Source: Procambarus clarkii (taxonomy: Eukaryota; Arthropoda; Malacostraca; Decapoda; Cambaridae). From it: a DNA stretch of 64,000 nt. How positions within the stretch are numbered: the first letter of the stretch is position 1; each line of letters opens with the position of its first letter. The position numbers were made by a program, and so were the translations under genes. The stretch spans positions 16,598,530-16,662,529 of the forward strand of contig NC_091173.1 of assembly GCF_040958095.1 (NCBI RefSeq), in the 5' to 3' direction. The notes under the pieces are model-generated. The model worked only from the letters and a program-made list of their open reading frames with translations. It did no database searches and was not told the origin of the DNA. Below, piece by piece: positions 53,201-63,357 of this stretch.

Positions 53201-56200
53201 ATCCCCACTTTCCCCTCACCTCAGAGAGAGCGGCATATTCTGACCTTGGCTCGTGGTATGCAAGAACGAGTCTCAGAAGCCTGGTGCATCCCCTAAAGTT
53301 TGGCTGAACCTGCACTTACCTCAGGAAGCTACTGAGGGGGACTCTCCCAGAAAATAAGTCTGTATTTTGTAGCCAGGATATTTCACCTGCCTTGAAGGGG
53401 AATATGTTAAACTAACCATTACATTGCAGCAGGCCCTTGATATGCATCTAAGTTTGAGAATGCAAATTTGCAGCTGTTGTTGTTATAGATTCAGGTACTG
53501 GGAACAAAAAGTTCCAAGTAGCACGGGCTATGGTGAGCCTGTAGTGGACTTACCTGGCACAGGAGCGGGGCTGTGATTTGCAGCTATAAGATTTGTCTTA
53601 AATAGTAAATTTTAACAGGTGCAAGAGCTGATTTAAATGTATACAAGTTGTTTCGCTGTGTGACTGGCCTAGGTGTTTTCTGCTAATGTAACCATATGCC
53701 AAAACATCCCTTGGAGAATCTAAATGTATTGTTAAGATTTAGAAATGACAAAACAGGGTCATGAGAAAAGAGATAGTGCCACATCCCTTGGGATTGTCCA
53801 TGGAATGCGCAAGTAAAATGAGGACTCAGAAATTTATCAGTTGGCTGTGGAGTCTGAGTACAGTAAAATGTCCACAACAGCTGACACAATGACTGAAACA
53901 ATTGAAAAGTAACCAAATTTGGAGCTTGTAAAATGTTTTGACTCTGTTTTGGCTCTACATTATAAAATGATGTATTAGCTTTACTAAATTATACCTTTGT
54001 ATTTTCTTTGTTATTAATGTTAATGTTAAAAAACTACTTTTGTGTTGTTGCTAGAACTATAGATTCCATAATGTAATAAGTATGCCTGTGATCATTAAGT
54101 ATCACCTATATATTGTATATCATTTGTTATACCAGTATTTCTTGAACATTCTCACTAATGTTAGCTTACTTCTCTTTTAGTATTATCTGTTTATCCCATT
54201 ATATCTATAAATAATATTACATCTAAATTATTCTAAGTGTTGTCTGAAATGCTTTGCATAGTAGTGGCTTTATTTGTATTTTTAACCCCCCCGTACCTAC
54301 AATTGTTCCTTCAGCTTATGTTCTCTGAACATACATTTTATAATTATAATTATTATTATTATTATTACCATTATTATTATTATTATTATTATCATTATAG
54401 CAATCCACCACACATGTGGTCACCTCTCCCTCAGTAAGACCATCACCTTTTGATGGTACACTTGCCAGTGACAGGTTGCATCTGGAGTCAGACCCCAGCA
54501 ATCAACTACCTATAACTGATCCTATTACAGTACCAAATACCATTGTACTTTACATACTCATGAATAACACAACAATAGTAACTATGCTGTATTTTTTTAA
54601 TACGGGTATAGTTCTACTCGCCTATATTGTAAAGTACAATATAGCAGTAGAATGCTGCTTCTGGAAACTTTCCTTTAAGACTGCTCATAGCCCAGTCAAT
54701 AGAGTATCGGCCGTACACCCGTGGGGTCCACGGTTCGTTACCCATACAGCCCAGGTGAATGGAATGTTTATTTCCACAGAAGTGTGGATGATAATTTAAC
54801 GCTGTATTTATTTTGTGGAGATCTAAGCGGTAAAAATAAACTGTTTCAAGTCTTTGGAACACATCACTATATTTTTCCTGTATACAGTAAGCTTATTTTT
54901 TATCTGCTTGAATTTACTATGCATAAATTTGTCTAAAAACACATCCCACGTGCAAATTGAAGTCCTGCTATAATAATCAAAGCTAAATTTTTTAACCCAA
55001 GGTTTTAGCATTAGGCCCAGATTAAAGAAAAGAACCACAATCATGCTGTGACAAAAATATGCAGCTACAAATACCGTACCCCAAATAAAACCATTATTTA
55101 TTAATGAGGTACAGCATTACGTCTACAGTATAGAATTTTACTGAGTTCAGTCACCTGAATACCCCATAATCACTTAAATTTCCATAGAGGACACTTAATA
55201 TTGTTGATCATTGACCAGAAGTATTATTTGTTTACTAACAGAAGCATTTAAACCAAAGTACTGTACTGTAGTTAGATTGTGGTAAACTACACACAGCAAC
55301 ATGCACACAATCTTAATATAGCATCCTTAATTCCTAAAAATACATGCCAAAATTTTTCCAAAAATAATTAACAGGTGTGTACAGAACAGGTATTAAAAAA
55401 AACAATCTCTTTCAGTCAACAACTTATTCTTAGAATGGAAAGCAAGGACTATACAGTCACAAAAGTGGATAGCTTTCTTACTTTTTACTTTTTATTCAGC
55501 AAGAGTGCAGTGAAAGGTGGCTTCTATAAGATGTGTTGCTTTTGGCTTTATATGCCATCACATTGCTCATCATGCCTTCAAGAGGAGTGGATCAAGATTT
55601 TGTGGTGAATTGTCACTAGTAAAAATAGAGATGTGCATTCAAGATTTTATAAACACCTTTTTTTTTACCCAGTATGAAACTGGTTAAAACCAAATCCTCC
55701 AAACTGGACAAATCCTAAAAAAATTCATGAAAATTCTAAATTACCTGTACTCTTAAAACAAAAGAAAAATATTTATAATACAGTACTGTAAAATGTATAC
55801 AAATCCTTCATTGCACTGGAATCCTATGAAATGATCTGAATACGTCATTTAAGTGACAGTAATTCAACAAATAATACAACTGTAAAATAATTCTACAATG
55901 TACAGAAATAATTGGTGAATGCCAACTTAATGAAGTCTTTAAGTTAATTTATTATCAGTGTTGTACTGTACAACTGAAATAAAAGATGACGAATAATTTG
56001 GTGCAAAGCTTCAGATCAAAAATTTATAAAGTAATTTTCCTACCTTTTAATTTTAACAAACGAAACAAGCTAAATATACTTTAATTAAGGTAAGGTAATT
56101 ATTACGAGAAAGTACTGAACCAACATAGGTACTTTAAGAGTACAGTACTTGGAAGGAGTATAAGGACAGAATAGGATCTAGGATATGAGAACCTATGGTT

Positions 56201-59200
56201 ATTACAGGCTGGTCTTATAGCTTTCATGTGTATGGTTATGTCTGTTAGGCATATAAATTAAGGAAACTGAAGATTTATTGGCTATACAGGGCAGCTCCTA
56301 TTTATATCTAGCGAAACTCATTCATATACCAGTCCAGTGGTACCTCGGAATACAAGTGTCCCTGAATACGAGTTTTTCGGAATACGAGCAGGATTTGCTC
56401 GGAAAATGTGCCTCGGAAGGTGAGGGTTACCTCGGAACACGAGTTTGTTGATACGCGTACAGGCCGAACTAGCGCGTGGTGGTACGGCGATCGTTGCCCC
56501 TCACCCCTCAGTTTACCAGTGCCTCACGCCCAGTGACTATCCCACGTCAATTCTTCACCCGGGTTTTCAGTGTTTTGTTGGATTTTTGGCCATTTGACCA
56601 TAAAAGTTGTTATTATATATCTCACCTTGGGTCCCAAGAAAGCCAGTGGTAAGGATCAAGGCAAGAAAGCCCATGTGAGGATGACAATAGAGGAGAAACA
56701 AGAGATCATTCAGAAGCATGAAAATGGTACACAGATTGTTGAACTGTGGGAAGAGATGCAAACTTTTATTGAAAAGACTCACCCAGAGAAAGCTGTAGTA
56801 GGCCGTTGCCTTAAATCTTTTCAATGATAATGTGATGCATTACTACAGACAGCTTGCGAAGAAGGGAAAAACAAGCTTCGATGGACAGATTTGTTGAGAA
56901 AATTAAGCAGTGAGCCACAACCAGGACCTAGTGGTATGCAGGCAAAACGTGCCAGGGAGTGCACACCAGAAAGGTCTTCACTGCCTGATGTTATAATGGA
57001 AGGGGATTCCCCTTCCAAACAGTAACACCTCTCCTCCTCCCCCCTCCTCACCATCTTCCATACGCCTACAGCATTCAACAACAAGGGCAAGTAATAATTT
57101 GAACATAGTTTTGTAGGTTTATTTAGATGAATTAGGTATAAAATTTAGTTTGAAGTGAGGTTTTTGGGGTAGTCAGGAACGGATTAATTCATTTCCCATT
57201 AATTCTTATGGGGAAATTAGCTTCAGAATACGAGTTTTCGGAATACAAACTGTCTCCAGGAACGGATTAAACTCTTAAACCGAGGTACCACTGTACTGTA
57301 CACATCTAACTTATGCCTGAAACAATCAAACGATTCCACATCTATTTATGTTGCACAGTAATCTATTCCAGAGATCAACCATTCTATTTCCAAACTGGTA
57401 ATTACCCAGGTCTTTCCTAAATCTAACCTCATTCAATATACTGTACAGTACTGTATATATCTACTATTTTGTGTTGATATACTTGACACCTTATTAATAT
57501 CTCCTCTGATATAACCTTTTATATATCATATCCTCTGATATGTATAGCCTTTTATATATATCATATCTGATATAGCCTTTTATATATCATATCCTTTGAT
57601 ATAGTCTTTTATTCATTTCTATATTGTACTTCAGTCATGTCACCCATTACTCTTTGCCTTTCTAGTGAATGTAAATTTAGCTTTTTTAAATTCACTATAT
57701 TATTATAAACTTCAACTGAATTTATGACTATTCTATAGTATGGTGATCAAATTGAGCTGTATAATCTAAATGGGGCCCTAACAAAAGCAAGATAAGAAGA
57801 ATAACAACATCAGTCATTTCATTGCTAATGCTTCAAGAAATAAATTCCAGTATCCTATTTGTCTTATTACAAACATTTATGCATTGGTTTTTCTTTGTTT
57901 TGCTTTTAATCCCTACTAATCATTTTTTTTTTTTTTTGCATTCTGTTTTGCCATTTCAACAATATCCAACTTATATCTGGTAACTACTGTATTATCATTA
58001 AGGTCCTGGTAGTACAGTCGGGTTCTTTCTCTAAGCACAATCGTGAATTCCGAGTTCAAATCCCAGATGGGACAGAAATGGTTGGGCATGTTTCCTTTCA
58101 TCTAATGCCTCTCTTCACCTAGCAGCAAGTAGGTACTCAGGAGGTAGTCAGTGTGTTGTGGGGTTGCATCCTGGGCGGGGTTAGTAATTCGACCATGCGG
58201 GGGACCTTGATAATAGCCTATGTTGAATACACTAACTTCCTGTCCCCTGACACAGTGAATTAATTATTACCTAGCCTCAAAACCCTATATTTTTCAGCAT
58301 TATATTGGATTTGCAGTCTTTTGTCCATTTCAAAAGTCTACCTAAATTTTCTTGAAGCAATTTTGAGTCACCTGAATTTATTTCCTGTAATGGGAGGCCT
58401 GGTCGGAGACCAGGCTGCAGGGCCGTTGATCCCTGGAACCTCCACAAGGTAGGGAGCCACTATTTTTATATCATCCATAAATTTGCAAATCTTGTTGCTC
58501 AATCCCATAACTAAACTATTTACATATATGGTAAACACCTGAGATCCCAGGACAGAACCCCAGGGCACTCTTTTTAGTTTCCCATTACAATTTAATTCCA
58601 TTTATACCATCTCTATTTCCTTTCAAATAACCATGCCCTTGTCTAACTTGGATAGCTCCCCCAAATTCCTCCTCTCCATTCCTTTACCCCGTCCCATCCT
58701 GAACCCTTCCAAGTGCTAGGCGTAATGGCTTGGCACCTATCCCCTAATAATTCCCTCCCTCCCCCAATACCATGAGCTTTCTAACCAGTCTTTTGTGAGG
58801 CTCAGTATCACAAGCTTTGCTAAATGAAGTACTCCTAACCAATGACAAACCATTCCCTAGGATGCAAACCACAATATTTGACTAACTCTCAGCTACCTAC
58901 TGCTACCTGGTTGATGGGGTTCTGGGAGTTCTTCTACTCCCCAAGCCCGGCCCGAGGCCAGGCTCGAATATGTGAATAGATATCCAGTATGGGGAAACAT
59001 ACCTATACATATCACTGATCCTGGGTATTGAACACAGAACCAATTGTTGTGAGCCAACTAAGATAATCATTATGCTACAAATCACAGAGGACATTTCAGG
59101 TCCAAAGTTCCACTAATAATGTAGTAAACCTTAAATTTTACCCTGAAATATTACCAGTAAAAATGCTGGTGTGACATCAGATTGTATACTACACATACTG

Positions 59201-59725
59201 TATATAATTTACATAGTAGGTTAAGTGGGGCATGAAAATCTGTATGACAACTGTCAACCATGCAAAGTGAATTTGATCTATAAATACAGCCTATTCTAGC
59301 CTAAATTAGCCAATCGGAGGAGACCGGGAGAGCCAACAACTGCACAATAACAACTGTGGCCAAACATGCTGACAACAGGCCATAGATATACTAAAATATA
59401 AAAAAAAGTCTCTCGAGGAATAGAACTGAGAAGCGGAGGGGGGGGTGGGTGTGAGCTGTCCTCAGGTGAGGGTAACCAAGAGAGTCACAGTAGTTTCAAA
59501 GCGTTATATGACAAAGAGTGCTGGGAAGACGGGACACCACGAGCGTAGCTCTCATCCTGTAACTACACTTAGGTAATTACACACACCGTGGGGGTCAGGG
59601 TCGGCCTCCACGTCGTTGCTCTCCTCGTCCCAGCCAGACGTCCAGGCCACGGGTCTCTCCGGCTCCTCTAGCTCCTCCTCCTCCTCCTCCTCGCCACACG
59701 CCGCCGCTTCCTCGTTGTCACTCAT
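49882..59725 (-). CDS. ANKRD49: Ankyrin repeat domain-containing protein 49
   Basis: Three exons on the minus strand (59725-59587, 51091-50931, 50229-49882) join in phase to 648 nt, 215 residues; the human protein has 239. Residues 1-46 are acidic (a run of Glu, then TSGWDEESNDVEADPDP). Ankyrin repeats follow at about 82-111 (DGYTPLHRAAYSD), 115-144 (DGWTALHSACRWNHHD) and 148-178 (SGQTPLHVAAVNPQ), with a weaker one at 49-78. The LLLMNRIIKP segment and the ETAKDLAMRSGPYGHLFEV end are diagnostic of ANKRD49. The family is a small soluble adaptor with reported nuclear and regulatory roles; the molecular function is not settled. MTG1 follows 237 bp downstream on the same strand. Confidence 0.93.
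50230..50930 (-). other. ANKRD49 intron 2
   Basis: A 701-bp AT-rich intron. 50335-50600 looks like a retroposon body with T-rich runs, not assignable to a family. Confidence 0.6.
50931..51091 (-). CDS. ANKRD49: ANKRD49 exon 2
   Basis: TTTTGTAG acceptor, TTAAG|GTAAAA donor. Encodes TPEREILWACENGKQSVVEK then ILQQHPEAVGATDSDGYTPL and HRAAYSDFPEIVK. The leading two bases complete a codon begun in exon 1. It matches the human LLLWAAEKN..DEYTPLHRAAYSG region. Confidence 0.94.
51200..51357 (-). other. Orphan exon-like ORF inside ANKRD49 intron 1
   Basis: Bounded by TATTTCCAG on the acceptor side and CAG|GTAATT on the donor side, 158 nt. One frame is fully open: NEARNLQEEFDKFMLGPLGC then DGYVRKQVINIKAWKFDCSL and GFENKNAPKISR, closing RR-stop if the donor is ignored. 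It cannot be spliced into ANKRD49 in this frame: from exon 1 the reading frame meets a TAG within three codons. Its protein does not match any family I recognise. It could be an alternative poison exon, a terminal exon of an overlapping gene, a decayed gene piece, or chance. Confidence 0.35.
51358..53094 (-). other. ANKRD49 intron 1, first part
   Basis: AT-rich. 52460-52870 contains two diverged copies of a segment with GTTATTGTC, TTTTACATGTA and CAAATATGGATA, also seen around 36070 and 48430. This is probably an old unclassified repeat. Nothing coding is visible. Confidence 0.5.
53095..53362. mobile_element. DIRS right-end fragment
   Basis: Contains CAGAGAGAGCGGCATATTCT, GAAGCTACTGAGGGGGACTC and TCCCAGAAAATAAG, the right-end signature of the DIRS copies here. 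No coding region is attached. Confidence 0.55.
53363..56334. other. ANKRD49 intron 1, middle part
   Basis: AT-rich sequence with a (TTA/ATT)n microsatellite at 54340-54399 and a small tRNA-like SINE scrap at 54668-54765. The rest shows no gene or element. The Asn-rich and Tyr-rich frames at 54237-54501 are products of the trinucleotide repeat. Confidence 0.5.
54668..54765 (+). mobile_element. tRNA-like SINE head fragment
   Basis: TAGCCCAGTCAATAGAGTATC resembles an A box region and GGTTCGTTACCC a B box, spaced as in a tRNA. The following sequence has no SINE body I can match. Confidence 0.4.
56335..57293 (+). mobile_element. pogo/Tigger-like non-autonomous DNA transposon, copy 2
   Basis: Ends CAGTGGTACCTCGG at 56335 and CCGAGGTACCACTG at 57293, with extended AATACGAG-type inverted termini of about 60 bp. 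TA is present on the right flank only. The interior encodes the transposase N-terminal helix-turn-helix (PKKASGKDQGKKAHVRMTIE, then EKQEIIQKHENG). It is fused directly to the far C-terminal part (TFIEKTHPEKAVVGRCLKSF, later GDSPSKQ), with the DDE core deleted. The N-terminal frame stops at 56825. It has the same architecture as 2930-3725. Confidence 0.88.
57300..58640 (-). mobile_element. Decayed LINE ORF2 with nested SINEs
   Basis: Minus strand. 58460-58600 encodes VPWGSVLGSQVFTIYVNSL and NKICKFMDDIKIVAPY, the RT motif pair normally VPQGSVLGP..F and FADD, here with FMDD. 57330-57420 encodes the downstream FRKDLGNYQFGNRMVDLWN-like part. It is interrupted by a family-B SINE at 58001-58250 and a SINE scrap at 58390-58450. 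A 27-bp TGATATAGCC tandem repeat lies at 57505-57612. Confidence 0.78.
58001..58250 (+). mobile_element. tRNA-derived SINE, family B, second copy
   Basis: Head GGTCCTGGTAGTACAGTCGG, B box GAGTTCAAATCC and body CACCTAGCAGCAAGTAGGTA align with 2620-2770. It is inserted in the LINE of the previous entry and more diverged than copy 1. Confidence 0.7.
58640..58765 (+). mobile_element. SINE family C body fragment
   Basis: CCTTCCAAGTGCTAGGCGTA and GGCTTGGCACCTATCCCCTA match the body of 19390-19480 and 63930-63990. The tRNA-like head is missing. Confidence 0.65.
58895..59090 (-). mobile_element. tRNA-Val-like SINE, family D, second copy
   Basis: The minus-strand head has GTTGGCTCACAAC (anticodon CAC) and GGTTCTGTGTTCAATACCC. 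The body holds GGGAGTAGAAGAACTCCC and GCCTGGCCTCGGGCCGGGC. Same family as 48080-48372 and the fragment at 1478-1616. Confidence 0.7.
59480..59584 (+). mobile_element. LINE 3' tail abutting ANKRD49 exon 1
   Basis: AGTTTCAAAGCGTTATATGA, GACGGGACACCACGAGCGTA and CACTTAGGTAATTACACACA are the 3' end of the same LINE family as 27400-27985 and 31535-32170, severely 5'-truncated. Its terminal ACACAC lies at the boundary of ANKRD49 exon 1 and forms the GT-rich donor sequence on the opposite strand. Confidence 0.82.
59587..59725 (-). CDS. ANKRD49: ANKRD49 exon 1 (start codon, acidic N-terminus)
   Basis: ATG at 59725, encoding MSDNEEAAACGEEEEEEELE then EPERPVAWTSGWDEESNDVE and ADPDPH. In-frame stop codons lie upstream. 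The donor is CACG|GTGTGT at 59587. A second possible donor 6 bp further (GTAATT) keeps the frame and would add two residues. The exon ends one base into a codon, which matches the two leading bases of exon 2. It is GC-rich compared with its surroundings. Confidence 0.85.
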
Positions 59726-59900
59726 CAGCGCTAACTTGATCAAATATCTCAGTCACCTCTAGACATAATTCTTACCACAAGGTTTATATTCCGCACCGCA
59801 GGACTCTCGTTATTCACACTCCCGGGCCGCATATAAGGACATCAGTCACTTGGTACACAAGACACTTGGCACACAAATATTTTTATCATTTCGGACACAA
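59726..59900 (-). promoter_or_regulatory. Likely ANKRD49 promoter and 5' UTR region
   Basis: GC content stays raised to about 59840. TATA-like sequences on the minus strand occur near 59784-59790 and 59828-59836, and a TCAGT initiator-like site occurs on the plus strand at 59842. The start site cannot be fixed from sequence. Confidence 0.35.
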
Positions 59901-60469
59901 AATTTGTAAGTTTCGTATATACATGATGGGGCAATATTAAAAACACAATATAATGTTATTACCAGTTAAAATCTTCTACTTAACAAGCATATATTTATTA
60001 AATGAAGTTCAGTGATGTGATGGACATAATTCGGGTTTCATAAGAACAACGCACCCAGTGTAAACCCTACTCATCAAAAGGCCCACAAACAGAATCGAAC
60101 GCACAAAACTTGACTGTGGCCAGTTTTTGGGTAGACTCATGTTACATTTACTATGTGATAGTTATACTTGTATATGATAATAATATGTATTAAGGGTAAA
60201 CCCCTAATATGTAATATTTATTAATAAAAACAAAGTCAGAAGCCACACGCCTGTCTCCACATGTCTTTTATGTTAAAATACTGTATTTTGGGAGCTCTTG
60301 TACATGTATGCTAGATGACGTTCATAACTGATCTCGCCTTCAGTCAATCATAATGCTAATAATGTTTATTTATTTAGTGGAATAAATTTCTGGTCCCACT
60401 AAGATATGATGCGCCTTAGAATTAATGGAAACATTATAATAATTCTTTTTTTTTTGTTATATTAAAATA
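59901..60469. other. Gene-free spacer
   Basis: AT-rich. I see no element or exon. Confidence 0.5.
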
Positions 60470-60800
60470 TAAAACCCATGGCCCCTCAGTTTAACTCCCA
60501 TAACATGCTAAACATGCACTCACTCCACACATTCTCGTGTGTTCTTTACATGTGCAAACCCTTGTTCCTAAATGCTAATCTTGATCTGAAACGTTTCCTT
60601 AATAGGTGTAATAGAACCCATGAGCACTACACCAGAAATAAATATCTCTGATATCCCCAGAGTCTAACTAAATCTGTCTAAACAATCCATGCAAATAAAA
60701 GGACACAGTCTATGGAACTCACTCCCTAATGAATTAAAAAATTGTCCAACCTATGCTTTATTCAAAAGTAAAACCAAAAAGTACCAATATATATATATTA
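60470..60800 (+). mobile_element. LINE RT C-terminal fragment, second LINE family
   Basis: Encodes HEHYTRNKYL and then GHSLWNSLPNELKNCPTYAL followed by FKSKTKKY. This is the WNSLP motif region of Jockey/CR1-like LINEs and is distinct from the LEYA..VWCP family elsewhere in the window. No RT core is present. Confidence 0.72.
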
Positions 60801-61149
60801 TATTAATCTATATATTAATATTCTTAACTTATTATCAACTTCTATTACCAGCAGCGAACACAAGCCAGCATATTTGTATATACGAAAGGGCTCGTGTAAA
60901 CAAAAATTTTAATTAAACGAACTGGTTTTTATGTACGGTATCCGAAATGGTTATGTACGATTCGACCAGTCTCCAGCAAAACAAACATCAGCTGTTCGGA
61001 ACTCCTTTTTATGGCGCCCTAAACGCTGACCTTTAAATCATTTTAAACCTACAGCCGACACATTATCCGTATGTATGATATTGATACAATAACTGTTTAT
61101 CATATTGGTGCATCAACTGTGTTTATTAATTAACTGTTGTGTAGGGAAG

Positions 61150-61472
61150 GTGAGGCAGTAATGTGGTTGCTAGCCTGGGAGGTGAAGGTGAGGCAATAAT
61201 GTGGTTGCTAACTTGTGAGGTGAAGGTGAGGCAGTAATGTGGTTGCTAGCCTGGGAGGTGAAGGTGAGGCAATAATGTGGTTGCTAACTTGTGAGGTGAA
61301 GGTGAGGCAATAATGTGGTTGCTAGCCTGGGAGGTGAAGGTGAGGCAGTAATGTGGTTGCTAGCCTGGGAGGTGAAGGTGAGGCAATAATGTGGTTGCTA
61401 ACTTGTGAGGTGAAGGTGAGGCAATAATGTGGTTGCTAGCCTGGGAGGTGAAGGTGAGGCAGTAATGTGGTT
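61150..61472. repeat. 38-bp minisatellite, about 8.5 copies
   Basis: The unit begins GTGAGGCARTAATGTGGTTG and ends GGTGAAG. Two variants differ in a block (AGCCTGGG or AACTTGTG) and at one purine. The variant order is not random. The last copy breaks into TTTAAAAAA. Confidence 0.97.
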
Positions 61473-61474
61473 TA

Positions 61475-61790
61475 AAAAAAAAAAGCATGTTTTTTACCTG
61501 TCACATGTGTGGCATCTATATAGTAGGTATATTAAAACACACGCGTATTCAAATGAAACGTATCAAAATTTCAAAGCAATCTGAAGAACTTAAGGAGATT
61601 ACAGCATGTGTTACTCTTACGTCCAATAGTAGTTGGAACTGTTTAAAAAAAAATGCATGTTTTTTCCTGTCACAGGTGAGACATGTATATAGTAGATATA
61701 TAAAAACACACGCCTCTTTGAATGCAACGTTGTGTCAAAATTTCAAAGCAATCGGTGAAGAACTTTCGGAGATTAGCTATTTTGAACAAA
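61475..61790. repeat. Direct duplication of about 130 bp
   Basis: Two copies (61480-61605 and 61650-61778) share GCATGTTTTTT, CTGTCAC, TATATAGTAG, AAAACACACGC, TCAAAATTTCAAAGCAATC and AAGAACTT..GGAGATTA in order. Each is preceded by an A-rich run. Possibly an unclassified dispersed element. Confidence 0.8.
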
Positions 61791-61842
61791 CGAACATTTA
61801 CATTTTTATTTATATATGTATATATTATATATATTTTTTTAG

Positions 61843-62110
61843 CAGTCTCCGTGGTGTAGTGGTAAGACACTCGCCTGGCGTTCCGCGAGCGCTATGTCAT
61901 GGGTTCGTATCCTGGCCGGGGAGGATTTACTGGGCGCAAATCCTTAACTGTAGCCTCTGTTTAACGCAACAGTAAAATGTGTACTTGGATGAAAAAACGA
62001 TTCTTCGCGGCAGGGGATCGTATTCCAGGGACCATAGGATTAAGGACTTGCCCGAAACGCTACGCGTACTAGTGGCTGTACAAGAATGTAACAACTCTTG
62101 TATATATCTC

Positions 62111-62139
<29 letters not shown>
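61843..62139 (+). mobile_element. tRNA-derived SINE, family A, with poly(A) tail
   Basis: The head has an A box GTGTAGTGGTAAGAC at about 61854-61868 and a B box GGTTCGTATCC at 61902-61912. The body is shared with 871-1117. A 29-base A run at 62111-62139 forms the tail. The uninterrupted A tail suggests a younger copy than the one at 871. Confidence 0.88.
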
Positions 62140-62141
<2 letters not shown>

Positions 62142-62954
62142 TGACGAGAAAAGTAGGTGGTATTGCAGTCTCTAGGCAGATAGAATGCCAATCAAATAAA
62201 ATAATAAAAAAATAAATAAAAAAAAAAGGAAAAAAAAGTTAAATTGCAAGTTGTCTTCACAGTAAGGTAAACTGTAGGATAAAGCAGAGGGAAAAACCAT
62301 TTAAAAATACAGTACTGTACTTTACTTTGATAGAAAAATGAAATTAAACAAATTACAAAACAAAATATCCAGGCTTGGCTCTAATACAAAGTGTGCAAAA
62401 CAAACAAGATGAGCAATCAAATTTACGTTACGTTAATGTGCAAATAAAATATGGTGCAGGAATACTGTGAGTCAAACTGAATAGCTCTGTTACCACACCG
62501 GGGTATGTCAACAGGTCTACTCAGCAGAGCACCCAGGAGTAATCTGAATCTTAGTGGGCTAGGCAGCCCAATATATACACGATAACGGCCGTGTAGATGG
62601 CGCTGGGTCCTTCTTTAACTATTAACCGGCTCTTAAACTGCTTGTTTCGGATGGCGTGAGCTCCCAGCGACCCAGGTGCGAGGTGGGGTGACGGGCAGTG
62701 GTGAAGCGGTAGGTAGACTGGTGGTATTGTCTAGACGTCTGGAAAATAGTTGTTGTTGTTTTGGCTGCAGTTCTTTATTAAATAGACGTGATATGATAGA
62801 ATAAGTGAAATAGACGTGATATGATAGAATAAGTGAAATAGACGTGATATGATAGAATAAGTGAGGATGGAGCAGGCCAAATCTCTTCCTAGAGATTTTA
62901 CCGTGACAATATAATGTATATAATAATTACATACATACACTGTATACAGTATAT
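62140..62954. other. Gene-free spacer
   Basis: A-rich up to 62240, then a moderately GC-rich unassigned stretch (62480-62720). A 28-bp repeat of just under three copies at 62783-62863 starts TAGACGTGATATGATAGAAT. No exon recognised. Confidence 0.55.
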
Positions 62955-63294
62955 ATGTCATATCGAATACCCAGAGTTGCCTAACCAGCCGAATTTTTGT
63001 GAAATATATATTTTTTCCAAGATGTTTTCTTATGAAATTATAAAGTTTTCATTGTATTATATATGATTGCAGTTTTATATTGAGTCAAAACTAACTTAGA
63101 AATTTTATCAAACCTAACCTAACCTAACATAACTAAGTTAGTAACTCATGTTCCTAATATACAGTAATAGATTATTATTGTTAGAAATGAACCAATCTCG
63201 AAAGAAATATTTGAAAATAACAAAAATCATTTGGCCTGTTGGACAAATCGAATCATACATACTAGGTCAATTACCGAGGTTCTGGCTATTAGGC

Positions 63295-63297
<3 letters not shown>
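62955..63297. mobile_element. Diverged relative of the TTAGG-cored palindromic MITE
   Basis: The left side (CCAGAGTTGCCTAACCAGCC) and right side (GGTTCTGGCTATTAGGCAAT) are degenerate inverted copies of the termini at 414 and 63356. The interior has AAACCTAACCTAACCTAAC at about 63110. It ends at a (TA)n array. Confidence 0.55.

Positions 63298-63355
<58 letters not shown>
63298..63355. repeat. (TA)n microsatellite
   Basis: A TA array of about 58 bp between two palindromic elements. Confidence 0.95.

Positions 63356-63357
<2 letters not shown>

Noticed and set aside
54237-54501. Tyr-rich and Asn-rich ORFs
   Set aside because: Both are readings of a TTA/ATT trinucleotide microsatellite.
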